Under the pieces are notes generated by a model. That model saw only the letters and a list, made by a program, of their open reading frames with translations. It was not told where the DNA came from and made no database searches. Positions 10,528 to 19,704 of a stretch of 64,000 nucleotides of DNA are shown in pieces; the first letter of the stretch is position 1, and every line of letters begins with the position of its first letter. The stretch lies in contig NZSL01000008.1 in the NCBI GenBank assembly GCA_002696735.1, positions 124,001-188,000 on the forward strand. The letters are read 5' to 3'. Source of the DNA: Methylophaga sp. Its GTDB lineage: Bacteria > Pseudomonadota > Gammaproteobacteria > Nitrosococcales > Methylophagaceae. A program made the translations under genes and the position numbers.

Positions 10528-12053
10528 GTCCGTTTACTATTTTGCCGGTTTTATTGCCGTTAATTGGCGGCATCCTGATGCTGATGGCTCGTCCCATAGG
10601 CATTGATACACAACGTATTTTAAGTCTGATTTTAACTACTCTGTTGGTGGGTGTGAGCCTTGTCAGCTTCCAACTGGCCAACAGCGAGATTTATCAAGTC
10701 GTGCTGCTTGGCAACTGGCAAGCGCCTTTTGGCATTGTCATTGTGCTGGATCGCCTATCGGCACTGATGTTGTTGCTGACCTCCCTTCTGGCGTTGGGCG
10801 CGTTATGGTATGCGATTCGTACCGATACCGATAAACAGGGTCAGCATTTTCATGTGTTATTCCAGTTGCAACTGTTCGGCCTGAACGGTGCATTTATGAC
10901 GGGCGACGTATTTAACCTGTTTGTATTTTTTGAAGTGCTACTGATCGCCTCTTATGGCTTATTACTCCATGGCGGGGGGCGTTTAAGAACCCGTGCAGGT
11001 CTGCATTACGTGGTGATCAATCTGGTAGGTTCAACCTTATTCCTGTTCGCTGTCGGCACGCTTTACGGCATTCTGGGGACTTTGAATATTGCTGATATGG
11101 CCATCGCCGTGCGAAACGTATCAGAGGCGGATCAAGGCATCGTTGCCACCGCGGCCGTCTTGTTACTGGTGGTCTTTGGTATTAAGGCTGCCATGTTCCC
11201 GCTTTATCTGTGGTTACCCGGCGCTTATGCCTATACCTCTGCTCCAGTCGCAGCATTATTTGCCATTATGACCAAGGTTGGTCTTTACTCCATTATCCGG
11301 GTCCATGGCACGATCTTCGGCGAAGAAGCCGGTGATTTGGCGTTTGTGCATATTGAATGGGTATTGCTACTCGGTTTAATAACATTGGCTCTGGCCGCTT
11401 TGGGTGTGCTGGCCGCCCGTGCATTACGTCGTCAGGTCGCCTATTTGATACTAGCGTCAGTCGCTACCTTAATGGTTGCCATCGGTATCAATAATGAAGC
11501 CGCCCTTGCTGCCGCTTTGTATTACTTAATCCATTCCACCATGCTTGGTGCAGCAATGTTCCTGATAGCCGATGTGATTATGAAAGGCCGTGGCATTTAT
11601 TCCGATTCGTTTACCAAAGCCATTCCGATTGATCGGCCAATAATCGTCGGTTCAGTGTTTATGCTGTTAGGTATCGCCTTAACCGGTATGCCACCGTTAT
11701 CCGGTTTTTTCGGTAAGGTGATGATTTTACATTCTGCTCTTAACCATCCTTGGTTTGCAGCCATTTTGAGCGTGATATTAACTGCCGGTTTAGTGATGAT
11801 CATAGCGGTAGTCCGTTCGGGTTCATTATTGTTTTACAGTGTGCAAAAGGAAGAAGGTCAAAAAACCAGTCCTTTAAATAAGTCGGCTTTCGTGGCTGTT
11901 TTCCTGCTGATGCTGGTCAGTCCATTAATGGTAATGTTTGCTAAACCTTTAACCGATATGAACACTCAGATTGCTGGACAGTTATTCAACGGTCAGGCAT
12001 ATATTGATGCTGTATTAAGTACAGTTCCATATGGAGGAAATAACAGCAAATGA
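10524..12053 (+). CDS. mrpD: Monovalent cation/H+ antiporter subunit D (MrpD/PhaD)
   Basis: A 509-residue polytopic protein related to NuoM/NuoN. Signature regions include the conserved Glu in NLFVFFEVLLIASYGLLL and the segment AAMFPLYLWLPGAYAYTSAP, both typical of antiporter-like subunits. About 14 hydrophobic segments are present. It overlaps mrpC and mrpE by 4 nt each. It is expected to form one of the two proton channels of the complex. Confidence 0.95.
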   Translation: MSPFTILPVLLPLIGGILMLMARPIGIDTQRILSLILTTLLVGVSLVSFQLANSEIYQVVLLGNWQAPFGIVIVLDRLSALMLLLTSLLALGALWYAIRTDTDKQGQHFHVLFQLQLFGLNGAFMTGDVFNLFVFFEVLLIASYGLLLHGGGRLRTRAGLHYVVINLVGSTLFLFAVGTLYGILGTLNIADMAIAVRNVSEADQGIVATAAVLLLVVFGIKAAMFPLYLWLPGAYAYTSAPVAALFAIMTKVGLYSIIRVHGTIFGEEAGDLAFVHIEWVLLLGLITLALAALGVLAARALRRQVAYLILASVATLMVAIGINNEAALAAALYYLIHSTMLGAAMFLIADVIMKGRGIYSDSFTKAIPIDRPIIVGSVFMLLGIALTGMPPLSGFFGKVMILHSALNHPWFAAILSVILTAGLVMIIAVVRSGSLLFYSVQKEEGQKTSPLNKSAFVAVFLLMLVSPLMVMFAKPLTDMNTQIAGQLFNGQAYIDAVLSTVPYGGNNSK

Positions 12054-12547
12054 TTCTTCAGCGACTATTTCCCCATCCATTCCTCACGCTGATTTTGTGG
12101 GGTATCTGGTTATTATTGAATAACACCATCAGCCCTGGTCATATCGTGCTGGGCGCAGTGTTGGCAATTTTAATTCCGTGGCTGACCTCCAGTTACTGGC
12201 CTGAAAAAATCAGTATTCGGCACCCATGGATGTTATTGCTCTATGTGCTTAGAGTATTGTATGAAATTCTGGTAGCCAACGCCGTCGTAGCCAAATTGAT
12301 CCTGGGGCCTCAAAAGAATTTAAAACCGGGCTTCCTGCATTATGAACTGAAATTAACCAGTTCTGTCGGCATCGGGCTGTTAGCCAATACCATTTCTTTA
12401 ACACCAGGAACTGTCAGTTGTGATCTCTCAAAAGATCGCCGCTATTTACTGATTCATGCGCTACATATTGATGATGTTGAAGCGATCAAAGCTGATATAC
12501 ATCGCAAATTCGAGAAGCCATTGCTGGAGATATTTGTCACATGCTGA
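12050..12547 (+). CDS. mrpE: Monovalent cation/H+ antiporter subunit E (MrpE/PhaE)
   Basis: A 165-residue protein with N-terminal membrane helices and a cytoplasmic C-terminal domain. The segment NTISLTPGTVSCDLS and the later LLIHALHID are characteristic of MrpE. The length is normal. It overlaps mrpD by 4 nt and mrpF by 7 nt, in keeping with a tightly coupled operon. Confidence 0.93.
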   Translation: MILQRLFPHPFLTLILWGIWLLLNNTISPGHIVLGAVLAILIPWLTSSYWPEKISIRHPWMLLLYVLRVLYEILVANAVVAKLILGPQKNLKPGFLHYELKLTSSVGIGLLANTISLTPGTVSCDLSKDRRYLLIHALHIDDVEAIKADIHRKFEKPLLEIFVTC

Positions 12548-12810
12548 ATCTGGCCTTATCACTCGCGTTCATCATGGTCGGTTTAGCGATTTTGCTAAGC
12601 TTTATCCGGCTGATTATTGGTCCGAATACACCAGACCGAATCCTGGCTTTGGATACCTTATACATCAACTCCATTGCATTGCTGATTCTGCTGGGTATAA
12701 ACCTGCAAAGTGCTCTTTATTTTGAAGCGGCTTTATTAATCGCGGTAATGGGTTTTATGGGTACGCTCGCGCTAAGCAAATATCTGCTGCGCGGCGATAT
12801 CATGGAATAG
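12541..12810 (+). CDS. mrpF: Monovalent cation/H+ antiporter subunit F (MrpF/PhaF)
   Basis: An 89-residue, three-helix membrane protein with the MrpF signature RLIIGPNTPDRILALDTL. Its start lies inside the end of mrpE (7-nt overlap). An 8-nt gap separates it from mrpG. The length and sequence are typical of the family. Confidence 0.93.
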   Translation: MLNLALSLAFIMVGLAILLSFIRLIIGPNTPDRILALDTLYINSIALLILLGINLQSALYFEAALLIAVMGFMGTLALSKYLLRGDIME

Positions 12811-12818
12811 AGGCAATT

Positions 12819-13136
12819 ATGCTTGAATGGGTCTTAGCTATCTTGATTTTAATAGGTGCGTTTTTCACGCTGGTGGGTTCAATCGGCCTGTACAAACTAT
12901 CCGATTTTTATATGCGCTTGCATGGCCCGACCAAGGCCAGCACACTTGGCGTGGGAGCTATTCTGATTGCCTCGGCAATTCATTTCAGTTTTAAAACAGA
13001 TGGTGTCAGCTTGCATGAAATCCTGGTGACGCTTTTCCTCTTTATTACTGCACCGGTAAGCGCACATCTGATGGCAAAAGCTGCCATTCATATCAAAGTT
13101 AAACAGGTGGAACGTACCCGCCAGTTGGAAAAATAA
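12819..13136 (+). CDS. mrpG: Monovalent cation/H+ antiporter subunit G (MrpG/PhaG)
   Basis: A 105-residue, three-helix membrane protein containing [20 protein letters not shown], the conserved MrpG/PhaG motif. It is the last gene of the mrp operon and completes a full set of subunits A-G. An AGAGGC-like site precedes the ATG. The next gene starts 1 nt after its stop. Confidence 0.93.
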   Translation: MLEWVLAILILIGAFFTLVGSIGLYKLSDFYMRLHGPTKASTLGVGAILIASAIHFSFKTDGVSLHEILVTLFLFITAPVSAHLMAKAAIHIKVKQVERTRQLEK

Positions 13137-13137
13137 A

Positions 13138-13611
13138 TTGACCGAAATTGAACCACGTAAGCCCCAAATCTGGGTTGATGCCGATGCCTGCCCGGTGGTA
13201 ATAAAAGAAATCCTCTATCGTGCTGCTACCAGAACAGAAACCCAAACCACTTTTATTGCCAATCATAGCTTAAGATTACCGCCCTCACCTTTTCTCAAAT
13301 TCCAGCAAGTGCAATCCGGTTTTGATGTCGCGGACAATGAAATTGTCGAACGTCTGATGAAAGGTGACTTAGTCATCACCGCCGATATCCCGCTTGCCGC
13401 CGAAGCGATTGAAAAAGGCGCATTGGCTTTAAACCCAAGAGGTGAACTGTATACTACAGACACTATCAGCGCCCGACTGACCATGCGTAATTTTATGGAA
13501 ACCATGCGTAGCAGCGGCGAACAGATGGGCGGCCCACCGGCTTTTAATCAACGTGATCGACAAGCGTTTGGTAATCAACTGGATAAGTGGTTACAAAAGG
13601 CAAAGCGTTAA
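13138..13611 (+). CDS. YaiI/YqxD family protein (DUF188, UPF0178)
   Basis: A 157-residue protein matching the DUF188 family, which has a PIN-like/NYN-like fold in general predictions. Conserved acidic motifs are [13 protein letters not shown] near the N-terminus and [13 protein letters not shown] near residue 80; family-typical NPRGELYT and RQAFGNQLD follow. No function has been established for this family to my knowledge. The start is TTG, 1 nt after mrpG, because no ATG or GTG lies close enough to keep the conserved N-terminus. It may simply be read through from the mrp operon. Confidence 0.85.
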   Translation: MTEIEPRKPQIWVDADACPVVIKEILYRAATRTETQTTFIANHSLRLPPSPFLKFQQVQSGFDVADNEIVERLMKGDLVITADIPLAAEAIEKGALALNPRGELYTTDTISARLTMRNFMETMRSSGEQMGGPPAFNQRDRQAFGNQLDKWLQKAKR

Positions 13612-13670
13612 GTCGGAATTCTCCCTGCTATCAAATAGTCTTACTTTTGATGTCACTAGAGGTAAACAAC

Positions 13671-13937
13671 ATGAGCAATAAATCTAAATCTACTCAGGCG
13701 GAAAGTCCTAACGGCCCGGAAAATGCTATGGACGACAGCACCATTTCGCCAAAAAGCTCAGTTGAAGTCAGTGACAAAGCAAAAACTAAAAAAGATAAAC
13801 CGAGAAACGAACGTGATTTGATACTCAATCATGAAGATGCGCAGGCCGCCAGCCCTGATGATATGGCTGCCTGTGGCGAAGAAGATGTAGGTGCCGGTCT
13901 GGAATTTTTAGTGACACGCAACGATCATGATAAGTAA
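13671..13937 (+). CDS. Hypothetical small hydrophilic protein
   Basis: An 88-residue, highly charged protein with no hydrophobic segment. It is rich in Ser, Lys, Glu and Asp over residues 1-50, and so probably disordered, and ends in a short ordered-looking part (DDMAACGEEDVGAGLEFLV). The ATG at 13671 is preferred over an upstream in-frame start because AGAGGT lies 8 nt before it. I do not recognise the family. Its neighbours (DUF188 and a Fur-controlled sigma factor) give no clear hint. Confidence 0.65.
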   Translation: MSNKSKSTQAESPNGPENAMDDSTISPKSSVEVSDKAKTKKDKPRNERDLILNHEDAQAASPDDMAACGEEDVGAGLEFLVTRNDHDK

Positions 13938-14053
13938 GCACTGATCGAACATTTTTTCTCCACTCCACACTTTTTCACTGGCCTTACATCAATCATTTAC
14001 TCAGCATCCTGAGTAGCAATACCATTCATTTTACTTCCTGACTTACAGCTCAC

Positions 14054-14101
14054 TTGCTATGTTTTATTTTAATCAATAGAATGATATTGATTCTCATTAC
14101 C
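14054..14101 (+). promoter_or_regulatory. Promoter with Fur box for the fecIR-receptor cassette
   Basis: TTGCTA (14054-14059) and TAGAAT (14077-14082) are separated by exactly 17 nt, a plausible sigma-70 promoter. Directly after the -10 element, 14083-14101 reads GATATT GATTCT C ATTACC. It matches the 19-bp Fur consensus (GATAAT repeats) at 15 of 19 positions by my count. Fur bound there would cover the transcription start, giving iron repression of the sigma factor gene at 14124. Confidence 0.7.
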
Positions 14102-14123
14102 AAATAGCATTCAGGAGCTTTTC

Positions 14124-14678
14124 GTGAGCAGTGCCCAATCTGTCATCAACCATCATGTACAGGTGCTGTATAGCGAACATCATAACTGGCTAAAAGGCTG
14201 GTTATCCCAACGATTAGGTAATAGTACTGAAGCCGCTGATCTGACTCAGGATACGTTTCTCCGCCTCCTTGGTTTTCCCTCATCGCGCCACTTTTCCAGT
14301 AGCGATCAGGCGCGCAGTTATTTACGAGCTACCGCCAAAAACCTCTGTATCGACCTCTGGCGTCGAAAGGAAATTGAAAAAGCCTGGCACGATACACTTT
14401 CCAGCTATCCGGAAGAAACCGCGCCCTCAGCCGAGCGACAGGTGGCAGTGCTGGAAGCCCTGGAAGAAATTAATCTGATGTTGAGTGAGCTTCCAGCCAA
14501 AGCCGCCAAAGCATTTCTTTTAGCTGTCGTATGCCAGATGACAGATGCCGAAACAGCCGTTCAATTGGGTGTCTCGGATCGCATGGTGCGTAAATATGTG
14601 GCTAAGGCCATGTTGGCCTGCCTGAAACTGCAAGCCTCGCAAACAACTCGCGAACTCATTTCTGAACCACAATCATAA
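14124..14678 (+). CDS. ECF sigma factor, FecI family (iron starvation type)
   Basis: A 184-residue extracytoplasmic-function sigma factor. Region 2 (about residues 12-75) contains TEAADLTQDTFLRLL and YLRATAKNLCIDLWRRKE. Region 4 (about 120-170) has a helix-turn-helix near TDAETAVQLGVSDRMVRKYV. The start is GTG, with AGGAG 7 nt upstream. It sits before a FecR-like anti-sigma gene and a TonB receptor with a signalling domain, so it should transcribe the receptor gene when the ligand is bound. A Fur-type promoter lies directly upstream. Confidence 0.93.
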   Translation: MSSAQSVINHHVQVLYSEHHNWLKGWLSQRLGNSTEAADLTQDTFLRLLGFPSSRHFSSSDQARSYLRATAKNLCIDLWRRKEIEKAWHDTLSSYPEETAPSAERQVAVLEALEEINLMLSELPAKAAKAFLLAVVCQMTDAETAVQLGVSDRMVRKYVAKAMLACLKLQASQTTRELISEPQS

Positions 14679-14679
14679 A

Positions 14680-15654
14680 ATGGCTGAGCCTTCTCATAAG
14701 ACGTTGGAAGAAGCCGCCGAATGGTTTGCCATTCTTCGTGATGGTCAAGCCAGCAATGACCACAAGTCAGGCTGGCGTAAATGGCTTGATGCCAAACCTG
14801 AGAATAAAACCGCCTGGCTTTACGTGGAAAAAATCAGCCAGGGTTTCCAGCCCTTACAGCAAACACCCGACCCGCATAGCACAGCTGACAATCTATACAA
14901 TGCCAATCAACGATTACGTCAACGCCGCCGACTTCTCAGTGGCATGGCCAGTATTGCTGTGATTGGTTTAGCAAGTCATTTCAGCTGGAATAGAAAATGG
15001 CTGCCTGACAGTGTGATGGCATTGGCTGCTGACTACCGCACCAGTGTCGGACAACAAACTGATATCAACCTGCCAGATGGCTCGCAGGTATGGTTAAACA
15101 CAGCGAGTGCCATCAATGTTGATTACACAACCCAACAAAGACGCATTGAGTTACTCCAGGGTGAGATCTTTATCGAGACAGCAAAAGATGTCAGAAGATC
15201 ATTCGTTGTAGATACGGTGCATGGAAGATTAACTGCGCTCGGAACACAATTTAACGTGATGAACCTGCAACAGGATATCGAGCTCACCGTCTATGACGGT
15301 TCAGTGTCTGTTCATACCAATAACGACCACTATGTTGAACTTCAAGCAGGTGAAACAAGCCGTTTTAATGAAAGCCAGATAATGCCAAAACAGAATGCTG
15401 TAACTGCCAGACAGGCCTGGAGACAGGGATTGTTAGTGGCAGAAGATATGACACTGCAGGAGCTGATTGCCGAGCTTAACCGTTATCAATATGGCTATAT
15501 CAATATCTCTGATGAGGTTGCTCAGCTGAAAGTGTATGGCAGTTTCCCGCTAGCGGATACTGACCGTGTTTTGGCAATGCTCACCAGCGTTTTGCCCATA
15601 CAGGCACGTCAGGTGTTTCCAGGGTGGATCATTCTGGAACCAATCCAGAGTTAA
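14680..15654 (+). CDS. FecR family anti-sigma factor / signal transducer
   Basis: A 324-residue inner-membrane regulator. The N-terminal cytoplasmic DUF4880-like part (residues 1-85) contains EAAEWFAILRDG and WRKWLDAKPENKTAW. A membrane segment follows at about 90-108. The periplasmic FecR domain contains TDINLPDGSQVWLNTAS and GEIFIETAKD. The C-terminal part resembles the STN-interacting region. It starts 1 nt after the sigma gene. It should hold the sigma factor until the receptor signals that a siderophore is present. Confidence 0.93.
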   Translation: MAEPSHKTLEEAAEWFAILRDGQASNDHKSGWRKWLDAKPENKTAWLYVEKISQGFQPLQQTPDPHSTADNLYNANQRLRQRRRLLSGMASIAVIGLASHFSWNRKWLPDSVMALAADYRTSVGQQTDINLPDGSQVWLNTASAINVDYTTQQRRIELLQGEIFIETAKDVRRSFVVDTVHGRLTALGTQFNVMNLQQDIELTVYDGSVSVHTNNDHYVELQAGETSRFNESQIMPKQNAVTARQAWRQGLLVAEDMTLQELIAELNRYQYGYINISDEVAQLKVYGSFPLADTDRVLAMLTSVLPIQARQVFPGWIILEPIQS

Positions 15655-15772
15655 ATTTCAATTTAATCAAATACCTACAGATTGTTTTCGTTTTATTTCA
15701 AATTATGGTTCCGGGTTTACACGCCTCATCCGTTTATATCTGTATCAACACTAAACTCGATGAGGTAAAACA

Positions 15773-18205
15773 ATGGTGAAACCACAACGCCACACACAAC
15801 CGGGTATAAACCGATTTAAGCCACTGGCACTTTCGATCCATCTTATTGCTGCTGCCAGCATAGGGACGTTGCTGACACTACCTGCTGCACAGGCAGAAAC
15901 AACGCAATCTGCGGCTCAAGCCACGCAACAATTTAATATCCCCGGCGGTTCGCTTAGTCAGGTACTGGCCCGCTTATCTGCCCAGGCTGGAATCTATCTT
16001 GTGGGTGCTTCGGAATTAGCCAGCGGCAAGAGCAGTGATGGATTACAAGGCAACTATACCGTTGAAAATGCATTAAGCCATATTCTCAACGGCAGTGGTC
16101 TGGTCGCAGTTGCTCAAGGTGACAAAAGTTACGCTTTGCATCAAGCCAATCAGGATGATCAAAGCGTCACTTTATCGACGATGCAGGTACAAGGTCTGGG
16201 TATGAATGGCTCGGCCGCCAATGCCTATCGGGTGGGTGATGTTTTCGCTGGTGCACTGGGAAACCTCTCAAAGCAAAATACGCCGTTTACCATTGAAACT
16301 TACTCTGAAGATTACATTGCTAATCTGCAGGCACGTTCGCTGGGTGAGTTAACCAAATTTGATGCCGCTATCAGCCTCTCATCGAATAATTTGATCACGG
16401 AAAATAACGCATTTTCGATTCGCGGCATCAATCCGGATTTCGATACCGGACAGAAACTCGATGGAATGAATTTCCGCAGCCGTGCCAAAGACCTCCCTCT
16501 GGAACACCTTGAACGCGTAGAAATTCTGAAAGGTGCGGGCGGTTTTCTGTATGGTTTTGCTGCTCCCGGCGGCATCATCAATTATGTGCTTAAACGGCCA
16601 ACAGAAGAATTCAAAGCCAGTGTTTCCACACAAGTGATGGATAGCGGATTGCTAATGGCACACGGCGATGTCGGCGGTCGTGTCGGTCCAGATGATATAT
16701 TTGGTTACCGCGTTAATGTGGTCAGTGAGGCTGGTGACACTTATGTCGATGACAGTGAGGCCTACCGTAAATCAGCTTCTGTTGCCGTCGATTTACGTAT
16801 TACGCCGGATCTGACCTGGCAGGCAGATGCACTGATATCTGAGCGTAAAAGCTATGGTGGTTATTTTTCGATTTCCCCCAACTCCGACGGTTCTTTCACT
16901 GATCGCACAGTCAGCAATATTGTCAGTCCAATTGACGGTGATAAACGCCTGGCTCCAGAGTGGACCCGCTACGAATCGGAGCACATTACCACGGGCAGTG
17001 ATTTAATTTGGCAGATTAATAATAACTGGAACAATAAACTTTCCTATCGTTATTCCACCAGCTACCGCAACCCGTTGATGCCCATTTTGTACGTGGATGG
17101 CGATGGTAACTATTCGGCTACACTTTACAATTACAACAATCTGTTCAAAAGCTATCAGACACAGAATGTGCTCAGTGGCATCATTGAAACCGGCCTTGTT
17201 ACGCATAATGTGGTGGCTGGTTTATCACATACCCGCACTATTTCATCAAATAGCAGCGGTATTGGTACACTGGCTATTCCACTGGGATCGGGTAATGTAT
17301 CTTCCCCTGTTGATTTCGAGCGTCCAGTTGGCCATCTTGATAAAAGTGATGCCAGCTTTAATGAGTATTCCAGAGTCACCCGTAAAGAAGTATTTCTTTC
17401 CGATACGCTGAATGTCGGCGACAGCTGGGATTTCATTATTGGGGCACGCTACGGTAGTCTTGAGGATGACTATGGCGATTATAAAGAGAGTGAAATCACC
17501 CCTTCCTTCGCAGCCATTTATCGTCCACTCGAATGGATGTCCATTTATGCCAGTTATGTAGAGGCCTTTGAACAAGGTGCCACAGCACCGAACACCGCTG
17601 CCAATGCTGGCGAGGTTTTTGAACCGTTAATCAGCAAACAGTACGAGACCGGCATCAAAGTTGAGCATGATAACTGGTCGGCCAATATGGCAGTTTTCCA
17701 GTTGCAAAAAGGCCTCACCTACGAGGATGAGAATGATGTCTTCAGCCAGGATGGTGAAGCACGTTATGAAGGTCTTGAGCTCTCCACCCGGGCCAAAATC
17801 AATGAACAATGGTTAGTGGGAGCCAGTGCAATGTGGCTGGATGCCACCAACCGAAAAACTACTGATGAAAGCCTCGAAGGAGAACCAATACAAGGTGTCG
17901 CCGACAAACAGTTCCGTTTATACAGTGAATATCAGGTGCCGAATACCCAGCTGACCTTGACCGGCGGCGCGCAATATACCAGCCAACGACCACTGGATAC
18001 GGCAAACCAATGGCATGTCGGGTCAGTGACGTTGTTTGATTTGGGCGCTCGCTATGAAATTGATCTCAACAAACAACTACTGACACTGCGGCTGAACGTT
18101 GAGAACCTGACAGATAAAGCCTATTGGTTAACCTCTGCAGGCAGCTCTAGCATTGCCCAGGGCGCACCACGCACCATCAAACTGGGAGCCCAACTGGACT
18201 TTTGA
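15773..18205 (+). CDS. TonB-dependent siderophore receptor with signalling (STN) domain
   Basis: An 810-residue outer-membrane receptor. A long signal peptide ends near residue 43 (PAAQAE). The STN signalling domain spans about 50-120 (FNIPGGSLSQVLARLSAQAG). The plug domain is about 150-285 (VEILKGAGGFLYGFAAPGGIINYVLKRP, split at 16522), followed by the beta-barrel and a C-terminal Phe (GAQLDF). GATGAGG lies upstream of the ATG. Together with the FecI and FecR genes this forms a complete cell-surface signalling system, FpvA/FecA-like. The ligand is probably a ferric siderophore but cannot be named. Confidence 0.95.
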   Translation: MVKPQRHTQPGINRFKPLALSIHLIAAASIGTLLTLPAAQAETTQSAAQATQQFNIPGGSLSQVLARLSAQAGIYLVGASELASGKSSDGLQGNYTVENALSHILNGSGLVAVAQGDKSYALHQANQDDQSVTLSTMQVQGLGMNGSAANAYRVGDVFAGALGNLSKQNTPFTIETYSEDYIANLQARSLGELTKFDAAISLSSNNLITENNAFSIRGINPDFDTGQKLDGMNFRSRAKDLPLEHLERVEILKGAGGFLYGFAAPGGIINYVLKRPTEEFKASVSTQVMDSGLLMAHGDVGGRVGPDDIFGYRVNVVSEAGDTYVDDSEAYRKSASVAVDLRITPDLTWQADALISERKSYGGYFSISPNSDGSFTDRTVSNIVSPIDGDKRLAPEWTRYESEHITTGSDLIWQINNNWNNKLSYRYSTSYRNPLMPILYVDGDGNYSATLYNYNNLFKSYQTQNVLSGIIETGLVTHNVVAGLSHTRTISSNSSGIGTLAIPLGSGNVSSPVDFERPVGHLDKSDASFNEYSRVTRKEVFLSDTLNVGDSWDFIIGARYGSLEDDYGDYKESEITPSFAAIYRPLEWMSIYASYVEAFEQGATAPNTAANAGEVFEPLISKQYETGIKVEHDNWSANMAVFQLQKGLTYEDENDVFSQDGEARYEGLELSTRAKINEQWLVGASAMWLDATNRKTTDESLEGEPIQGVADKQFRLYSEYQVPNTQLTLTGGAQYTSQRPLDTANQWHVGSVTLFDLGARYEIDLNKQLLTLRLNVENLTDKAYWLTSAGSSSIAQGAPRTIKLGAQLDF

Positions 18206-18216
18206 TATTTAAAAAC

Positions 18217-18243
18217 CCCGGTAGTTCTCGCTGCCGGGATTTC
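18217..18243 (+). terminator. Probable terminator after the TonB receptor gene
   Basis: Arms CCCGGTAG (18217-18224) and CTGCCGGG (18231-18238) pair with one G-T wobble around a 6-nt loop, starting 12 nt after the stop codon. The following ATTTCT is only a weak T-tract, so efficiency is uncertain. Confidence 0.65.
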
Positions 18244-18302
18244 TGCATACTATATAAGCAGGGACACACGCTAACTTGGATTATTGAGAGTCAAATCACA
18301 GA

Positions 18303-18595
18303 GATGTATTGGCAAATGCCTGCATCTCAACACAATATGGTGGATTTGTTACCGCTTGTGGCGTGACCGCAGGTCCAGCAAGCGTTGCGCCAGTGATATT
18401 AAGAGGTGTAACAGCAGCCATTAAGAGCATAATGGCCCAGAGAACAAAAAGCAAAAGATTGGCTTAGGTTATCTGAATTTCGAAAAAACCGAAGCGATGG
18501 TTGAGGATATTTCGTTAGATTAGGTCAAAGGGAAAGCAATCGGCTTCTTGTATGGAAAAGTACGAGGTCGAACAATTATTTCGACAAAAATCTAG
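18303..18595 (+). pseudogene. Degraded 3' remnant of an AcuI/YhdH-type NADPH-dependent reductase
   Basis: From 18303 one frame reads DVLANACISTQYGGF, then VTACGV and SVAPVILRGV. This is the C-terminal third of the AcuI/YhdH acrylyl-CoA reductase (MDR) family, which has the pattern YGG-x-VAACGLAGG...PFILRGV. That frame stops at about 18468. The family's end continues in another frame: VEDISLD, an in-frame stop, then VKGKAIGFLYGKVRGRTII up to a TAG at 18593-18595. The N-terminal two thirds are missing. Frameshift, internal stop and truncation make this a dead gene. It ends 14 nt before the next gene, so it may once have been co-transcribed with it. Confidence 0.72.
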
Positions 18596-18609
18596 TGGAG
18601 CATGGTTAC

Positions 18610-19542
18610 ATGAAAAATGAACCGACTAATGCCAACAGCATATTTACTGAAGGAAAATTAAGTTTAGGCCTTATGTTTCCCCTTGAATCCTATCAGGGGG
18701 ATGTTCCAACTATGGCCAATCAGGAGTCATTGGCTTGCTTGGCAGAAGAGGCAGGATTTTCTGCGCTTTGGTTTAGAGATGTTCCTTTGCGAGATCCCCT
18801 GTTTGGCGATGTAGGACAAATTTATGATCCCTTAGTCTATATGAGTTGGATTGCAGCACATACTAAGAGAATAAAGCTGGCGACAGGATCGCTCATACTG
18901 CCACTAAGACACCCTGTTCATCTGGCTAAATCATTAGCATCACTCAATATACTTAGCAATGGTCGTATCGTAGCAGGTGTTGCATCAGGTGACCGACCAA
19001 TTGAATTTCCAGCATTTGGGGTTGACCTAGAATCAAGGGGGCAATTGTTTAGAGAGCATTTCGAGACACTGAAAACATTGCTGTACGACACGTTACCACG
19101 GTACAACAATTCTTATGGCGTCTTGGACGGTCGAGCGGACAGTCTGCCTAAGGCAAAAGAAGTGATTCCATTATTTGTCACTGGACATAGCCAACAAAGC
19201 TTAGACTGGGTTGCAAAAAATGCAGATGGATGGATTACCTACCCCAGACCACTCGCAATTCATGATCGAATTGTCAAAGAGTGGTATCGAATATTGGACG
19301 AGAATAATCAACCTTTCAAACCGTTCGCACAGTCTCTCTACATAGATTTAGTTGCAGATCCTAAAACGCTGCCAACTCCCATCCATTTAGGCATTCGCAC
19401 TGGGATTAAAGCGCTGTTGAATTATTTATTACATCTTAAGGGTGCAGGTGTTAATCACGTAACGATCAACCTCAAGTATGGAAAACGTCCCGCGAAAGAG
19501 GTAATTCAGGAATTGGGAGAATATATCGTACCTTCAATTTAG
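18610..19542 (+). CDS. LLM class (luciferase-like) flavin-dependent oxidoreductase
   Basis: A 310-residue TIM-barrel protein of the bacterial luciferase-like family. Supporting segments are LAEEAGFSALWFRDVP near the N-terminus, TGSLILPLRHPVHLAKSLAS, LSNGRIVAGVASGD and VTGHSQQSLDWVAKNADGW. It resembles the TIGR03571-type subgroup. Such enzymes use reduced flavin (FMNH2 or F420) and O2 on small organic substrates; the substrate here is unknown. The ATG at 18610 is chosen over GTG at 18595 because GTGGAG lies 9 nt upstream of it. Codon use looks more AT-rich than neighbouring operons, hinting at transfer together with the reductase remnant. Confidence 0.85.
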   Translation: MKNEPTNANSIFTEGKLSLGLMFPLESYQGDVPTMANQESLACLAEEAGFSALWFRDVPLRDPLFGDVGQIYDPLVYMSWIAAHTKRIKLATGSLILPLRHPVHLAKSLASLNILSNGRIVAGVASGDRPIEFPAFGVDLESRGQLFREHFETLKTLLYDTLPRYNNSYGVLDGRADSLPKAKEVIPLFVTGHSQQSLDWVAKNADGWITYPRPLAIHDRIVKEWYRILDENNQPFKPFAQSLYIDLVADPKTLPTPIHLGIRTGIKALLNYLLHLKGAGVNHVTINLKYGKRPAKEVIQELGEYIVPSI

Positions 19543-19657
19543 AAGATATTTATATCCACTCCAATGAACACACAAGGATCAGTTATAAACATAGTCCACA
19601 TAAATCAAGTTTGCTGTATCCTGCCTTGAATTTGTGTAGAAAATAATCAAAATAGTG

Positions 19658-19688
19658 GCTTGCTGTGTTTACACGCAGCAAGCTGTTT
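19658..19688 (+). terminator. Hairpin with short T-run between the LLM and MFS genes
   Basis: GCTTGCTG (19658-19665) pairs with CAGCAAGC (19676-19683) around a 10-nt loop and is followed by TGTTTTC. It could terminate the LLM oxidoreductase transcript (stop 116 nt upstream) or be a hairpin in the leader of the MFS gene, whose ATG lies 21 nt further on. Confidence 0.5.
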
Positions 19689-19704
19689 TCGTTCAGGAAC
19701 CCCC

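Noticed and set aside
16312..17575. Several minus-strand frames within the TonB receptor gene
   Set aside because: Antisense shadows; the receptor frame shows full domain structure.
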